Source of the DNA: a virus
IMG/VR virus record: IMGVR_UViG_3300036820_000012
Span: 16,724-80,723 of that record
Length of the DNA: 64,000 nt
Strand: one strand, 5' to 3'
The notes beneath the pieces were generated by a model, which ran no database searches, was not told the DNA's origin, and saw only the letters and a program-made list of their open reading frames with translations. Below are positions 15,260 through 23,478 of the stretch, one piece after another (the first letter of the stretch is position 1; each line of letters starts with the position of its first letter). A program made the translations under genes and the position numbers.

Positions 15260-15417
15260 GCCGGCGGCGTCCTGCGGAACGGCCAGACAGCCCAGACAAG
15301 GTGCGCGGCGATGCAGAGCCAGCCGAGGATCTCGGCGTCGCTGACGTACTTGCCGACCCCGGCGACGTGGAGGATAAACGCTACAGCGAAGGCGATGATG
15401 GCCAAGATCGCGAACAT
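15256..15417 (-). CDS. Small two-helix membrane protein
   Basis: A 53-residue ORF. Two hydrophobic helices (FAILAIIAFAVAFILHVAG and EILGWLCIAAHLVWAVW) are joined by a short polar turn. Its GTGA overlap with the following gene supports translation. Size and shape fit a phage holin partner or antiholin; no specific family assigned. Confidence 0.65.
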   Translation of the reverse strand: MFAILAIIAFAVAFILHVAGVGKYVSDAEILGWLCIAAHLVWAVWPFRRTPPA

Positions 15418-15439
15418 GGCTAGCCCCTCTCAGGGATGG

Positions 15440-15901
15440 TCACTTGCGCCCCAACGCGGCACAGTTGCGAGGCGCGTACGTCTTCGCCAGATAGGCCTTG
15501 AACGACCGCTCGAAAACCCGGGCCGCCTGCGTCTTCGGCTCTCCGAGGTCGCCCAGGAGGGTGTCCCAGACGCCGATGGTCTGGCGCCTGCTGGTGTTGC
15601 TGGCCTCGCACAGGGCCTTGTTGCTGGCGTAGGCGTGCTGGGCGGTCGCCGTGGCCCTCGTCGCCCGGCTGCTGGCGTCCGTGGCCTGGTTGCTGGCGTC
15701 GTGTGCCTGCACGGCGACCAGGCCGAGGATGATCGTCAGGGCCACGTCCACGCACAGCGAGACCGCCAGGGCGATGATGATGTGCCGGGACCGGCGCACG
15801 CGGCCGTTGAGCCGCTCAAGCTCAGCCCGGACGCCGCCCAGCGCCTCGGTGAGGCCTCTTGCCGTGTTCAGTGCTTCGCGGTCCGGGGTCGGCTCGGTCA
15901 C
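15440..15901 (-). CDS. Single-pass membrane protein with flanking helices
   Basis: A 153-residue protein. An N-terminal coiled-coil-like segment (EALGGVRAELERLNGRV) is followed by one membrane helix (HIIIALAVSLCVDVALTIIL), then an Ala/Thr-rich helical region (SNQATDASSRATRATATAQ) and a C-terminus with two Cys. Such proteins occur near lysis genes in actinophages. Function unknown. Confidence 0.6.
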   Translation of the reverse strand: MTEPTPDREALNTARGLTEALGGVRAELERLNGRVRRSRHIIIALAVSLCVDVALTIILGLVAVQAHDASNQATDASSRATRATATAQHAYASNKALCEASNTSRRQTIGVWDTLLGDLGEPKTQAARVFERSFKAYLAKTYAPRNCAALGRK

Positions 15902-16083
15902 TGCGGCACCAGCCTTTCCTGGGCGTCATCGCCGGGCGGCGCCGCCGGGCGCGTGAGGATCTCGTTCATCGCGGCGACGTTGCCTTCGAGCCGGGCCAGC
16001 AGCGCATCTAGCTCGGCGGCGACCCGGCGCACTTCGGCGTCCTTGTCCTTAGCCACCAGGACTCCCTGCGGGATCGCCATCAT
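15898..16083 (-). CDS. Small helical protein
   Basis: A 61-residue protein dominated by one amphipathic helix (EVRRVAAELDALLARLEGNV). It overlaps both the upstream gene's 3' end and the downstream gene by a few bases. Function unknown. Confidence 0.5.
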   Translation of the reverse strand: MMAIPQGVLVAKDKDAEVRRVAAELDALLARLEGNVAAMNEILTRPAAPPGDDAQERLVPQ

Positions 16084-16312
16084 CGAGGAGAGCGGCCAGG
16101 CTTCCGAGCAGGTAGGCGACCCTGGCCGCCTGGGCGATGGCGTCAGTGGCGAGCTGGCGGATCTCGTCCGGCGTCATGTCCGCTCCCGAGGTCATGGCCA
16201 TCTGGGCTATCTCGGATGCCTGCGGGGCGTGCGCGGCCCGTTCCTGGACGCGGGCAGCGATCACGCGGGCTTCGTCCGAGATGTCATCGTCGCGGCCTGC
16301 GGTCGATGGCAC
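16049..16312 (-). CDS. Small helical protein
   Basis: An 87-residue Ala-rich helical protein with DEARVIAARVQERAA and DEIRQLATDAIAQAARVAYL. It overlaps neighbouring genes at both ends and has no motif. It is part of the membrane-protein operon. Confidence 0.55.
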   Translation of the reverse strand: MPSTAGRDDDISDEARVIAARVQERAAHAPQASEIAQMAMTSGADMTPDEIRQLATDAIAQAARVAYLLGSLAALLDDGDPAGSPGG

Positions 16313-16703
16313 GGCGGTCCTCCCGGTCGCGAATCAGCTCCTGCAAGACCGGCAGCAGGCTTCCCGTGGCGGCCGTAAATTGCCCGAGCAGCGGGACCAG
16401 TTGCTGGACGGCGAAGTCGCGGGCGTCATCCCGCTGCCGCTCGGCTTCGGCCTTCTCGGCGATGAGCCGCTTGTTCTCCTCCATCAGGTCGGCCCGCGCC
16501 TGTTCCCTGGCCTCGTCGACGGCCTTGCCGGGAACGATGACGCGCATCGTGTAGAGGACGACGCCGATCCCGAGTGGCCCGAAGCCCAGCACGTAGGTCG
16601 TGATATCGCCCGCTACCGAGGAGAGCGGGGAGATGTTGCCGCCCGTCGCCATGAGCCACGGGGCAGCGGCGGGGAGGCCCGATGCAAGATAAGCCAGCCA
16701 CAT
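16284..16703 (-). CDS. Membrane protein with cytoplasmic coiled coil
   Basis: A 139-residue protein. An N-terminal hydrophobic segment precedes a main membrane helix (TTYVLGFGPLGIGVVLYTM), followed by a long charged coiled coil (EAREQARADLMEENKRLIAE). Proteins with this order are frequent in actinophages between tail and lysis genes and are sometimes annotated as holins. It is in the same frame as the upstream zinc/HTH gene, with no other stop codon between them apart from that gene's TGA. Confidence 0.6.
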   Translation of the reverse strand: MWLAYLASGLPAAAPWLMATGGNISPLSSVAGDITTYVLGFGPLGIGVVLYTMRVIVPGKAVDEAREQARADLMEENKRLIAEKAEAERQRDDARDFAVQQLVPLLGQFTAATGSLLPVLQELIRDREDRRAIDRRPRR

Positions 16704-16848
16704 TCGCCGCCTCCTCGCCAGGGTTTGCCGCCTCCCGGCGAGGGGGTGTGGGTGCTTGTTTCGGCTCAGCCAGCCGCCGGTCCTTGTCCGGACCGCGCTA
16801 GCGTAGCACGAGGAAGCAAACTCGTCATATCGGCACTTCTTAGCCCTC

Positions 16849-16960
16849 TGACCTGCGGTGTTGTCGCGGATTTGCGACAGCGTTCCGAAGCGTTCCGATG
16901 TCAGGATGTCGCAGAATTGCGACAGTCACTGACCTGCGGGTTTGTCGCAGAATTCCGACA
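16849..16960. repeat. Iteron-like cluster: three TGTCGC...GCGACA palindromes plus direct repeats
   Basis: Near-identical palindromic units (TGTCGC, 6 bases, GCGACA) lie at 16862-16879 and 16907-16924; a third with one changed arm is at 16943-16960. The first and third are each preceded by TGACCTGCGG (16849-16858 and 16930-16939), making a direct repeat of about 32 bases. The third copy lies inside the 3' end of the zinc/HTH gene. The layout mirrors the cluster at 846-932: repeats at the 3' end of a DNA-binding protein gene. Origin iterons or operators are possible. Confidence 0.65.
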
Positions 16961-17387
16961 GCTGATCTCGTATCCGGTAGCGGCTCGTGCGGTCAATCCC
17001 GAGTTTGTCCATCGCGGCATTCCGGCCCATGCCAGCCATCTCGAGGAGCGCCACCTTGAGGGCGGTCGCCGGGATGCCCGACAGCGCCAGGGCGGTGAGG
17101 TCGTCGGCGCTCATGGCCGCTCGCCGCTGCGATGGCTTCTTGCCCGTGACGCAGTCCGGCAGCAGGTCCCGCAGCGCGGCTGTCACGACGTCCTGCGGGC
17201 ACGGGTCGCCGCAGTGGCACTTCCACAGCAGCCCTTTGCCCTTGACCGTCAGCGACAGTCCTGGCTTGCCGTGGACCGGGCACCAGCCGTCCCACTGCTG
17301 ACCCGCGCGGGTGCAGCGGAGATGGAGTGGGGCTATCTCACACCAGTGCTGGACAACGCACTCAGCGGCATCGCGTCCGCAGTGCAC
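16926..17387 (-). CDS. Zinc-ribbon plus HTH protein, candidate replication initiator or regulator
   Basis: A 153-residue protein. The N-terminal part has CPVHG, LLWKCHCGDPC and strands resembling the CHC2-type zinc domain of primases. The C-terminal part has GRNAAMDKLGIDRTSRYRIR, a helix-turn-helix. Its last residues, LSEFCDKPAGQ, are encoded by one of the palindromic repeats. This could be a primase-like or repressor-like protein acting on the adjacent repeats. It is the first gene of the membrane-protein operon, and its start faces a divergent control region. Confidence 0.6.
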   Translation of the reverse strand: MHCGRDAAECVVQHWCEIAPLHLRCTRAGQQWDGWCPVHGKPGLSLTVKGKGLLWKCHCGDPCPQDVVTAALRDLLPDCVTGKKPSQRRAAMSADDLTALALSGIPATALKVALLEMAGMGRNAAMDKLGIDRTSRYRIRDQLSEFCDKPAGQ

Positions 17388-17681
17388 GGGGCGGCTACGC
17401 GGCGGGAGAAGGGGAGGCTATCGAGAGGGGCGCCCGCGCGAGGGCAGGCGCAAAAGGTATCGTGCTCATGGGCTTCACCGTGTTCTTAGCGGAGGCGGTG
17501 TGGTCAAGTCCCTGGCGGTGGCCGAGAATCCATCGCTGGGGGCGTTTTAAGTTGTGCCGACCACAATAGCGGATAGTCGCTACCTGATCACTGGCGGTCG
17601 AAAAGCTGACCGATAGCGCTCTCGTTAGCGCTTACCCGATTACCCGACGTGACGGAGTGGTGACCGGTAGGGTCTGCGGGC
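17388..17681. promoter_or_regulatory. Divergent intergenic region
   Basis: 294 bases between divergent genes with no convincing ORF. It contains AGCGGATAGTCGCT (inverted AGCG...CGCT) near 17570-17583, repeated AGCGCT at about 17614-17633, and direct TTACCCGA repeats near 17634-17648. These could be operators or promoters for both sides. No clear -10/-35 pair was fixed. Confidence 0.4.
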
Positions 17682-17888
17682 ATGACCAACGGGGGATGGT
17701 TAGCAAGAAGGCGCCGGCGGCAGGCCGCGTGGTGCGTGACCGGGTTCGGTGCCCTCTGCTTCAGCGCGGCGCTCGTCCTTTACGCAGCCCGGGTGATCTC
17801 GCGTGAAGGTGCGATGGCGGTCACTGAACTGGCTGTGCTCGTGGTGCTGGGAGGTGCCCGGTGTGCGTACCTGTGGCGCCGTCAGTGA
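17682..17888 (+). CDS. Small two-helix membrane protein
   Basis: A 68-residue protein with two hydrophobic segments (AAWCVTGFGALCFSAALVLY and AVTELAVLVVLGGARCAYLW) between Arg-rich ends. It is a lone plus-strand gene between minus-strand modules, placed like a moron. Function unknown; a superinfection role is only a guess. Confidence 0.55.
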   Translation: MTNGGWLARRRRRQAAWCVTGFGALCFSAALVLYAARVISREGAMAVTELAVLVVLGGARCAYLWRRQ

Positions 17889-17896
17889 CCAGGCGC

Positions 17897-20800
17897 CTAG
17901 GTATTGATCCCGGTGGCCCGGCACTTCTCCACCCAGTACGTGCCGTTGTAGATGAACGTGACCGAGTCGGTGTAGTTCGCCGTCGCGGTCGCTGACGGAG
18001 CCGAAGCGCCGGCGAACTTGCACGCCGTCGGCCACGCGTAGGTGCGTGACCCGGTGGCGTCCTGAATCCACTGGATGGTCAGTTCCTGCCCGGTCACGGG
18101 GTTGGTGATGGACGAACTGGTTGCGTTCGCCTCCAGGGTGACGGCCTGGACGTTGCCGTTGTTCGCGTTGATCGTGACCGCGCCGTTTGAGGCCAGCGTC
18201 TGGGTGGCGATGAGGTCAGCGACGCCGCCGCCGAACACGGTCTGCGCGGCGTTGCAGGTGATCGGGTTCAAACTCTCGCTGCCGTTGTAGAGCCTGAACG
18301 GGATGCCGCCGCCCGAGCTGTATGCAAGCCCGAGACCCCATGACACGTCACTGCTGAGCCACACCGCTATGCGCCTGTTGTCGGTGCCGTCGTTCTGGTA
18401 GGCGGTGAACCCGACCGTGCCCGCCGCGCTTTCCGTCGTGACGCTGAACTGGCCCTGCTGCAGTGGCAGCGCGGTGTTCCTCGGGGGCGCGCCGTTGACG
18501 TACATGTATGACGGGACGATCACGCCATAGCCGGGGTCAATAACCTGGCAAGTCGTCCCGGACGTGTCGGTGTAGTTTGCGACGCTGCTGTCGACGTAGA
18601 GCGGGCCGATGATGTAGTTGTAGTTGCTGTCAGCGTCAGTGGTCCAGCCGGTCGCGTTCGCCTCGAACCGGCAGCCGTCGATCACGTTGCCGGTGCTGTT
18701 GCCGCCAGAGCCTCCGGTCGAGGTCATCGCCACGCCGGTCGTGTTGGACTCGAACTGGCAGCCGAGGAACTGGTTCTGGTTGGAGTCGGCTATCGCCACG
18801 CCCGTCGTGCCGCCGCTGCCCCGGCAGCCCATGAGGGTGTTGGAGTTGGAGCCTTCCCCGCCGATCTGCCAGCCGGTGCCGTTGCCGATGGAGTCGACGT
18901 TCTGGAACCGGTTGTAGACGCAGCCGCCATCGGTCGTGGAGGTGAGGCTGACACCGGTCCCGAAATCGGTGACCAGGACGTCCTTGACGGTGGCCGCGCT
19001 GCGGCTGTTGAGGTCCAGGCCGATCGTCGCGTTGCCGGAGTCGGCGCCGTAGAGCTCAAAGCCTTCCAGGTGCCCGAACGTGATCAGCGTGCCGGGGCTC
19101 GGGTTGGCGAACGCGGAGCCGGAGGTGATCGTGGAGTGGAACTTGGTGACGTCCTCACCCTGGCCGGTGATGGAGATGCCCTGCGCCCAGTTGATGGTTG
19201 TGAACGCGAACGTCCCGGCCCCGGCGGTGATCATCCCGGGGCTGCCGCCGAGGGCGGAGATGGCCCCGGCGAGGGTGGCTTTCGCCGACCCCCAGGACAG
19301 CCCGTCGCCGGTGTCGCTGGCATAGGCGTCCGACGACAGGTAGATCACCGCGTCAGCGGAGGTGCCCTTGGCCGCGTACGGGACCGTGACCACGCCGTAG
19401 GCGTCGTCGATCTCCGTTGCGGCGGCGGATGAGCCGCGGTAGTAGGTGACGCGGTTGGTTGAGGCGTCGTTGAAGATCCCGTAGACGTTGACGTGGGCCG
19501 GGGCCTGCCCGGCGAACCCGGCGGAGATCGTCCCCGAGCCCGAGGAGAGGGTGACGCCGGTCAGCGTCGTCGAGGTCGTGCCGGTGTAGGCGAGCACCGC
19601 GGTGCCTGCGGAGGTGGGGACCGTGACCGTGCCGGAGCCAGCGAAAACTGATGTGGGAGAGGTGTTGCGGAGGGTTCCCTGGAGGGTCAGCGTCGTGACC
19701 GAGGACACGTTCAGGCCCACGGAGGCGGAGGCCAGGACGGCCTGGGCCTGCACGGTTCCCGTCGTGCAGGTCAGCACCGGCCCGATCGTCCCGGTGCTGT
19801 ACCCGGACGGCAGCCAGACCGCGCCGGCGTGGCCGAGGGTGTCCCACGCGTCGGTGACGGTGTTCGCCCCGATGGTGAAGCCGTCGTTGTCGTGGTAGAG
19901 GCAGATCCCCGCCGGGCCGCAGCCGTGGACCGTGTTCCCGGTGATCACCAGGCTCTGGGTGGCGAACGCGGTGATGCCGCCCTCGGTGACCGTCGACTCG
20001 TAGGGCTGCCCGTAGCCGGTGACCTCGTTCCCGGTCACCGAGCACCCGGTGGCCGGGTCAGTGGGTGACCCGGTGGTGACGATGGCGCCGGAGACGACGA
20101 TCCCGTATGTCCCCTGCCCGGCGCCGAGCGCCCCGATGTCGGCGACGTTCCCGGTGATCTTGACCCGGTGGGGGCCGGTGACGGGCGTGCTGGCGGTGTC
20201 GTGCTGGGCGCCGACCTGAATGGCGAGGTTGCAGCCCTGGACGATGTTGTTCGCGATCGTGACGTTGGTCCCGGCGTGCATGTCGATGCCGGTCCAGATT
20301 GCAACATTGGTGACCGTGTTGCCGGTGATGGCGATGTTCTCGCACACCGGGTCGATGGAGCCGACGCCGAGGATCGCTTCCGACAGGCTGATCCCGTAGC
20401 AGTCCGTGGAGTTCGAGGACGACCCGGTGATGTTGTTCACCCGGTTATCCGCTATCTGCCCGGTGGCCACGCTGAGGTAGACGCAGCCCGCGTACTGGAT
20501 GTCGTAGATGTCGTTATCGGCGACCACAACATCGTTCGCGTACTGCGCGTACACGCCGTAGGCGCCCCAGCTTGAGATCGCGGCGTGGCGGATGCGGATG
20601 AAGCTGATGTAGGACGAGGACGATGCGCCGGTTACCTTGATCGCTGACTCTGATGCGTGGTAGGCGGCGTACTGCGGGCCGGTGAGCGCGGGGCCGTCCC
20701 AGGTGAACCCGCCTGCGGTGACCAGCACGCCCGCCGTGTTGGAGGTGACCTGGATGATCGTGGCGCTGCCGTAGAAGGCCAGGGATTTGCTGACCGTCAG

Positions 20801-21556
20801 CGCGGTGTCGATGTAGTACGGGGCGCTGGCGTTCAGCGTGATGGCGCTCCCCGCCGGGGCCGCGCTGATGAGGGCCGACAGCGCGGCGTAATCGGTTGCC
20901 CCGGAGGTGTCGTTACTGGGCGCGGGGACCGCCACGCCCGTGCCGCCGCTGCCCGTCGCCAGTGTGGAACTCAGCCCCGCTGCGGTCCCGGAAGTGCTCG
21001 CGGCATTGGCCGGGATGTCGGCGGAGACGAGCCCGCGGAACGACGGTGCGCCAGTGCCGCCGCTCCCTGGCCCGGCGAAGATCTCGTTCTGCGGCGCGCC
21101 GGTTTCCGTTCCGGTGCCGCCCTGGTTTACGGGCAGCGCGGCTGTCAGGTGGGTGCTGACCACGGCGGGAACGGCGGTGGTGCCGCCGAGATCCCCGGCG
21201 AGCTGCACGGTGCCCGAGGTGCCGCTTTCGAGGGCCGCGATGGCTGCGGTGTTCGCCTGGATCAGCGCCGGCTCATAGCCGGTTGTGCCGTGCTCGACCT
21301 GCGCGCCCGCGTTGTGCGCCTGCTGCGTGGTTCCGTCTATCCCGCGGGTGCAGGGGAGGGTGTACGGGCCGGTCCCGGTCGGGGCTGAGGTGACCAGGAT
21401 CGCTTCCTGCGCCGACGTGCCCCAGTCGATCAGGACAGGAAAGGGATATTCCGTCGGCCACGTTCCGGGCAGGTTCAGCACCGAGGGATTCCCGCTGGCC
21501 CCGAGGGCCGAAGACAGGACTGTCGGGAGCGCTGTGCTGACGTAATACCGGGTCAC
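17897..21556 (-). CDS. Tail fibre or tailspike with right-handed beta-helix
   Basis: A 1219-residue protein. The N-terminal ~190 residues look like a fibre shaft, with LPVNQGGTGTETG and GTGAPSFRGLVSADIP motifs typical of fibres. From about residue 215 come many short repeats of a parallel beta-helix (ISFIRIRHAAISSWGAYGVY, VVVADNDIYDIQYAGC, IAITGNTVTNVA, LVITGNTVHGCG), and a second helix follows after residue 700. The C-terminal ~170 residues are beta-rich. Such proteins recognise and often degrade cell-surface polysaccharide. No catalytic site was identified. Confidence 0.8.
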   Translation of the reverse strand: MTRYYVSTALPTVLSSALGASGNPSVLNLPGTWPTEYPFPVLIDWGTSAQEAILVTSAPTGTGPYTLPCTRGIDGTTQQAHNAGAQVEHGTTGYEPALIQANTAAIAALESGTSGTVQLAGDLGGTTAVPAVVSTHLTAALPVNQGGTGTETGAPQNEIFAGPGSGGTGAPSFRGLVSADIPANAASTSGTAAGLSSTLATGSGGTGVAVPAPSNDTSGATDYAALSALISAAPAGSAITLNASAPYYIDTALTVSKSLAFYGSATIIQVTSNTAGVLVTAGGFTWDGPALTGPQYAAYHASESAIKVTGASSSSYISFIRIRHAAISSWGAYGVYAQYANDVVVADNDIYDIQYAGCVYLSVATGQIADNRVNNITGSSSNSTDCYGISLSEAILGVGSIDPVCENIAITGNTVTNVAIWTGIDMHAGTNVTIANNIVQGCNLAIQVGAQHDTASTPVTGPHRVKITGNVADIGALGAGQGTYGIVVSGAIVTTGSPTDPATGCSVTGNEVTGYGQPYESTVTEGGITAFATQSLVITGNTVHGCGPAGICLYHDNDGFTIGANTVTDAWDTLGHAGAVWLPSGYSTGTIGPVLTCTTGTVQAQAVLASASVGLNVSSVTTLTLQGTLRNTSPTSVFAGSGTVTVPTSAGTAVLAYTGTTSTTLTGVTLSSGSGTISAGFAGQAPAHVNVYGIFNDASTNRVTYYRGSSAAATEIDDAYGVVTVPYAAKGTSADAVIYLSSDAYASDTGDGLSWGSAKATLAGAISALGGSPGMITAGAGTFAFTTINWAQGISITGQGEDVTKFHSTITSGSAFANPSPGTLITFGHLEGFELYGADSGNATIGLDLNSRSAATVKDVLVTDFGTGVSLTSTTDGGCVYNRFQNVDSIGNGTGWQIGGEGSNSNTLMGCRGSGGTTGVAIADSNQNQFLGCQFESNTTGVAMTSTGGSGGNSTGNVIDGCRFEANATGWTTDADSNYNYIIGPLYVDSSVANYTDTSGTTCQVIDPGYGVIVPSYMYVNGAPPRNTALPLQQGQFSVTTESAAGTVGFTAYQNDGTDNRRIAVWLSSDVSWGLGLAYSSGGGIPFRLYNGSESLNPITCNAAQTVFGGGVADLIATQTLASNGAVTINANNGNVQAVTLEANATSSSITNPVTGQELTIQWIQDATGSRTYAWPTACKFAGASAPSATATANYTDSVTFIYNGTYWVEKCRATGINT

Positions 21557-21609
21557 AGCGCCCCCTCAGGAACAGGTAAAGCGTGCTTGACCCAAATTCG
21601 GGCGAACCG

Positions 21610-22977
21610 TTACTGGAAGTACGTCACGACCAGGACGTAGCCCTGGGCGCCGGTCCCGCCCGCTCCGGAGCTGAACGCGGATTCCGCGGCACCCCCTCCG
21701 CCACCCCCGCCGCCATAGCCTGCGGCGTTTGCGCCCTGCTGGGCGTTCGTGGTGATGGACGACGCGCCGCCGCCAGCGCCAGTGCCGCAGTTGCCGCGGA
21801 CGGCGACGGAGTTCCCGCCGCCCGGCGCGGTGCTGTCCACGACGCCGCCAGTCGCGGTGTTGCCGGTGGATGGCCCCAGCACGGATGTGCCGGCGGCGCT
21901 GCCGTTGCAGGCAGCCGGCGTGGTGATGGTCAGGCCGCCTCCCGCGCCGCCTCCCGCCGCGGCCACTGCCGTTGATGAGGTCGCCCCGATGGTGCCCGCT
22001 GCAATGCTGGGCGAGCCGGCGCCGCCGGCCGCGATCCCGGTCCCGCCGTTGCCGCCCGCTGCGGCAGTCCCGGCCCCCCCGCCGTTACCGCCAAACCCGC
22101 GGATCGCCTGGAGGTAGCCGCCGAACAGGGAGTTGCCTCCCGCAGTCCCGGTGTTTCCGGGATTCGTCCCGGTGACGGACGCGCCAGTACCCGAGCCGGC
22201 CGCACCAACGGTGACAGTGACGGTGCCGGTGAGGTCAGCCGCCGCGAACAGGCCCCATGCCGCACCGCCTCCCCCTCCGCCGCTCCCGCCGGTCCTGGCC
22301 GCCGCAGAGGTCCCCGCTGCCCCGGAGCCGCCCTGGCCCCCGCCGGCGACGGCGAACGCGTAGACCAGCGCCGCGCCCGCCGGCATAGTCCACGTGAACG
22401 TGCCCGGCGTGCCGTTGAACCACTGGACGTTCGGCGCCTTGACCCCGAGGTTCGTCAGCGCGGTGCTGGCACTAGTGAGATCCGACAGGTTGTTCGCGGT
22501 CTGCGCGACGGCTGCGGACGCCAGGGTTGCGGCAGTGCCGAGGCCGAGGGCCGTCCGGGTGGCGCTGCTGTTCAGCGCGTTGCCGGCGATCTGCGCCACG
22601 GCGGGGTTCGGGTAGGTGCCCGACAGGTCCCCGCCAGCGGCCCCGGTGGGCGGGCCCCCGCCGCCAGTCTGTCCCTCTAAGCTGTATGCCAGTTCAGCCG
22701 TTATCGTCCCAGTGCCGCTGTAGCCGGACAGAACAGCCTGGAAATACTGATACAAAATGCCGGTTCCCATGCTCGTCCCGGCCGTCGTGCTCGTGATCGC
22801 CGAGCCGATAGCGCCGAAGTTGAAACCGTCGATAGAGCCTTGCAGGACGACCGAAAATGCGGACACGGTGCCCGTCGTGGAGACCGAAAGCGTTAGGTTC
22901 CCGTAGGGCGTCCCGAGCCCGGCAACAGGCCCGGTTGTGTTCGCCGAGACAGCGTTCAGCAGGGTGACAACAGCCAT
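21610..22977 (-). CDS. Tail fibre protein with glycine-rich domain
   Basis: A 455-residue protein. N-terminal beta domain, a LSGTYPNPAVAQIAGNALNS linker that is common in phage fibres, then FTWTMPAGAALVYAFAVAGG and a glycine-rich domain of about 230 residues (blocks of GGxGGGG). The glycine-rich part resembles the polyglycine-helix sandwich used as receptor-binding tips. It is one of three fibre genes here with this domain type. Confidence 0.75.
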   Translation of the reverse strand: MAVVTLLNAVSANTTGPVAGLGTPYGNLTLSVSTTGTVSAFSVVLQGSIDGFNFGAIGSAITSTTAGTSMGTGILYQYFQAVLSGYSGTGTITAELAYSLEGQTGGGGPPTGAAGGDLSGTYPNPAVAQIAGNALNSSATRTALGLGTAATLASAAVAQTANNLSDLTSASTALTNLGVKAPNVQWFNGTPGTFTWTMPAGAALVYAFAVAGGGQGGSGAAGTSAAARTGGSGGGGGGAAWGLFAAADLTGTVTVTVGAAGSGTGASVTGTNPGNTGTAGGNSLFGGYLQAIRGFGGNGGGAGTAAAGGNGGTGIAAGGAGSPSIAAGTIGATSSTAVAAAGGGAGGGLTITTPAACNGSAAGTSVLGPSTGNTATGGVVDSTAPGGGNSVAVRGNCGTGAGGGASSITTNAQQGANAAGYGGGGGGGGAAESAFSSGAGGTGAQGYVLVVTYFQ

Positions 22978-22989
22978 CGGGCAGTCCTC

Positions 22990-23121
22990 TCAGGAGCCGG
23001 TCGGGACCGTAAGCAGGGTGGTTGCGTCGTGGGTGATCACGTTCACGCCCCCAGGAGCAGCCACAGCCACGTAGGAGACGACGGTGACCTGGAGGTAGGT
23101 CGGCGCGGCGGGCAGGCTCAC
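22990..23121 (-). CDS. Very small phage protein in fibre operon
   Basis: A 43-residue ORF starting with GTG in a GTGA overlap with the upstream gene. Beta-like sequence (YLQVTVVSYVAVAAPGG) and a polar end. Its tight coupling and place in the fibre cluster support translation. Function unknown. Confidence 0.55.
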   Translation of the reverse strand: MSLPAAPTYLQVTVVSYVAVAAPGGVNVITHDATTLLTVPTGS

Positions 23122-23468
23122 GGCTGCGTCACCGCGGGCGTGACAGTGAACAGCCCGGCCAGCAGCGTGACCACGTCCCCGCCGCCGTCCGTCATCTGCA
23201 GGTCGTAGACGCCGGCGCCGAACGCCCAGCCCGTGGTGACCGAGGGAGCGGCCAGCAGCGTGATGGTCCCCGCTGACCCGCCGAGGGTGATCGAGGCGTC
23301 CGTGGTCGTGAAGCTGGCGAGCAGTGCGCCTGCCTCGGAGCGGACCTGCATGGCGGCTGAGGCCCAGGCGCTCAGGTTGACCGGGGTCGCCTGATCCGAT
23401 TCGAGCCAGTAGAACTCGAGGTAGAACGTGGCCCCCTGGTCAGCCGTGATGTCGAACTGCGCGCTCAC
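23118..23468 (-). CDS. Tail/baseplate-associated protein
   Basis: A 116-residue beta protein: ITADQGATFYLEFYWL, VNLSAWASAAMQVRSE, a turn with GSAGTITLLAAPS, and GVYDLQMTDGGGDVVTLLAG. This pattern is shared by small structural proteins found beside fibre genes in many phages and resembles the N-terminal attachment domain of baseplate proteins. Likely a fibre connector. Confidence 0.65.
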   Translation of the reverse strand: MSAQFDITADQGATFYLEFYWLESDQATPVNLSAWASAAMQVRSEAGALLASFTTTDASITLGGSAGTITLLAAPSVTTGWAFGAGVYDLQMTDGGGDVVTLLAGLFTVTPAVTQP

Positions 23469-23478
23469 GGCACCTCCG

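Noticed and set aside
14813-16378. 521-codon plus-strand ORF
   Set aside because: Runs antisense to the membrane-protein operon, where several coupled small genes are better supported.
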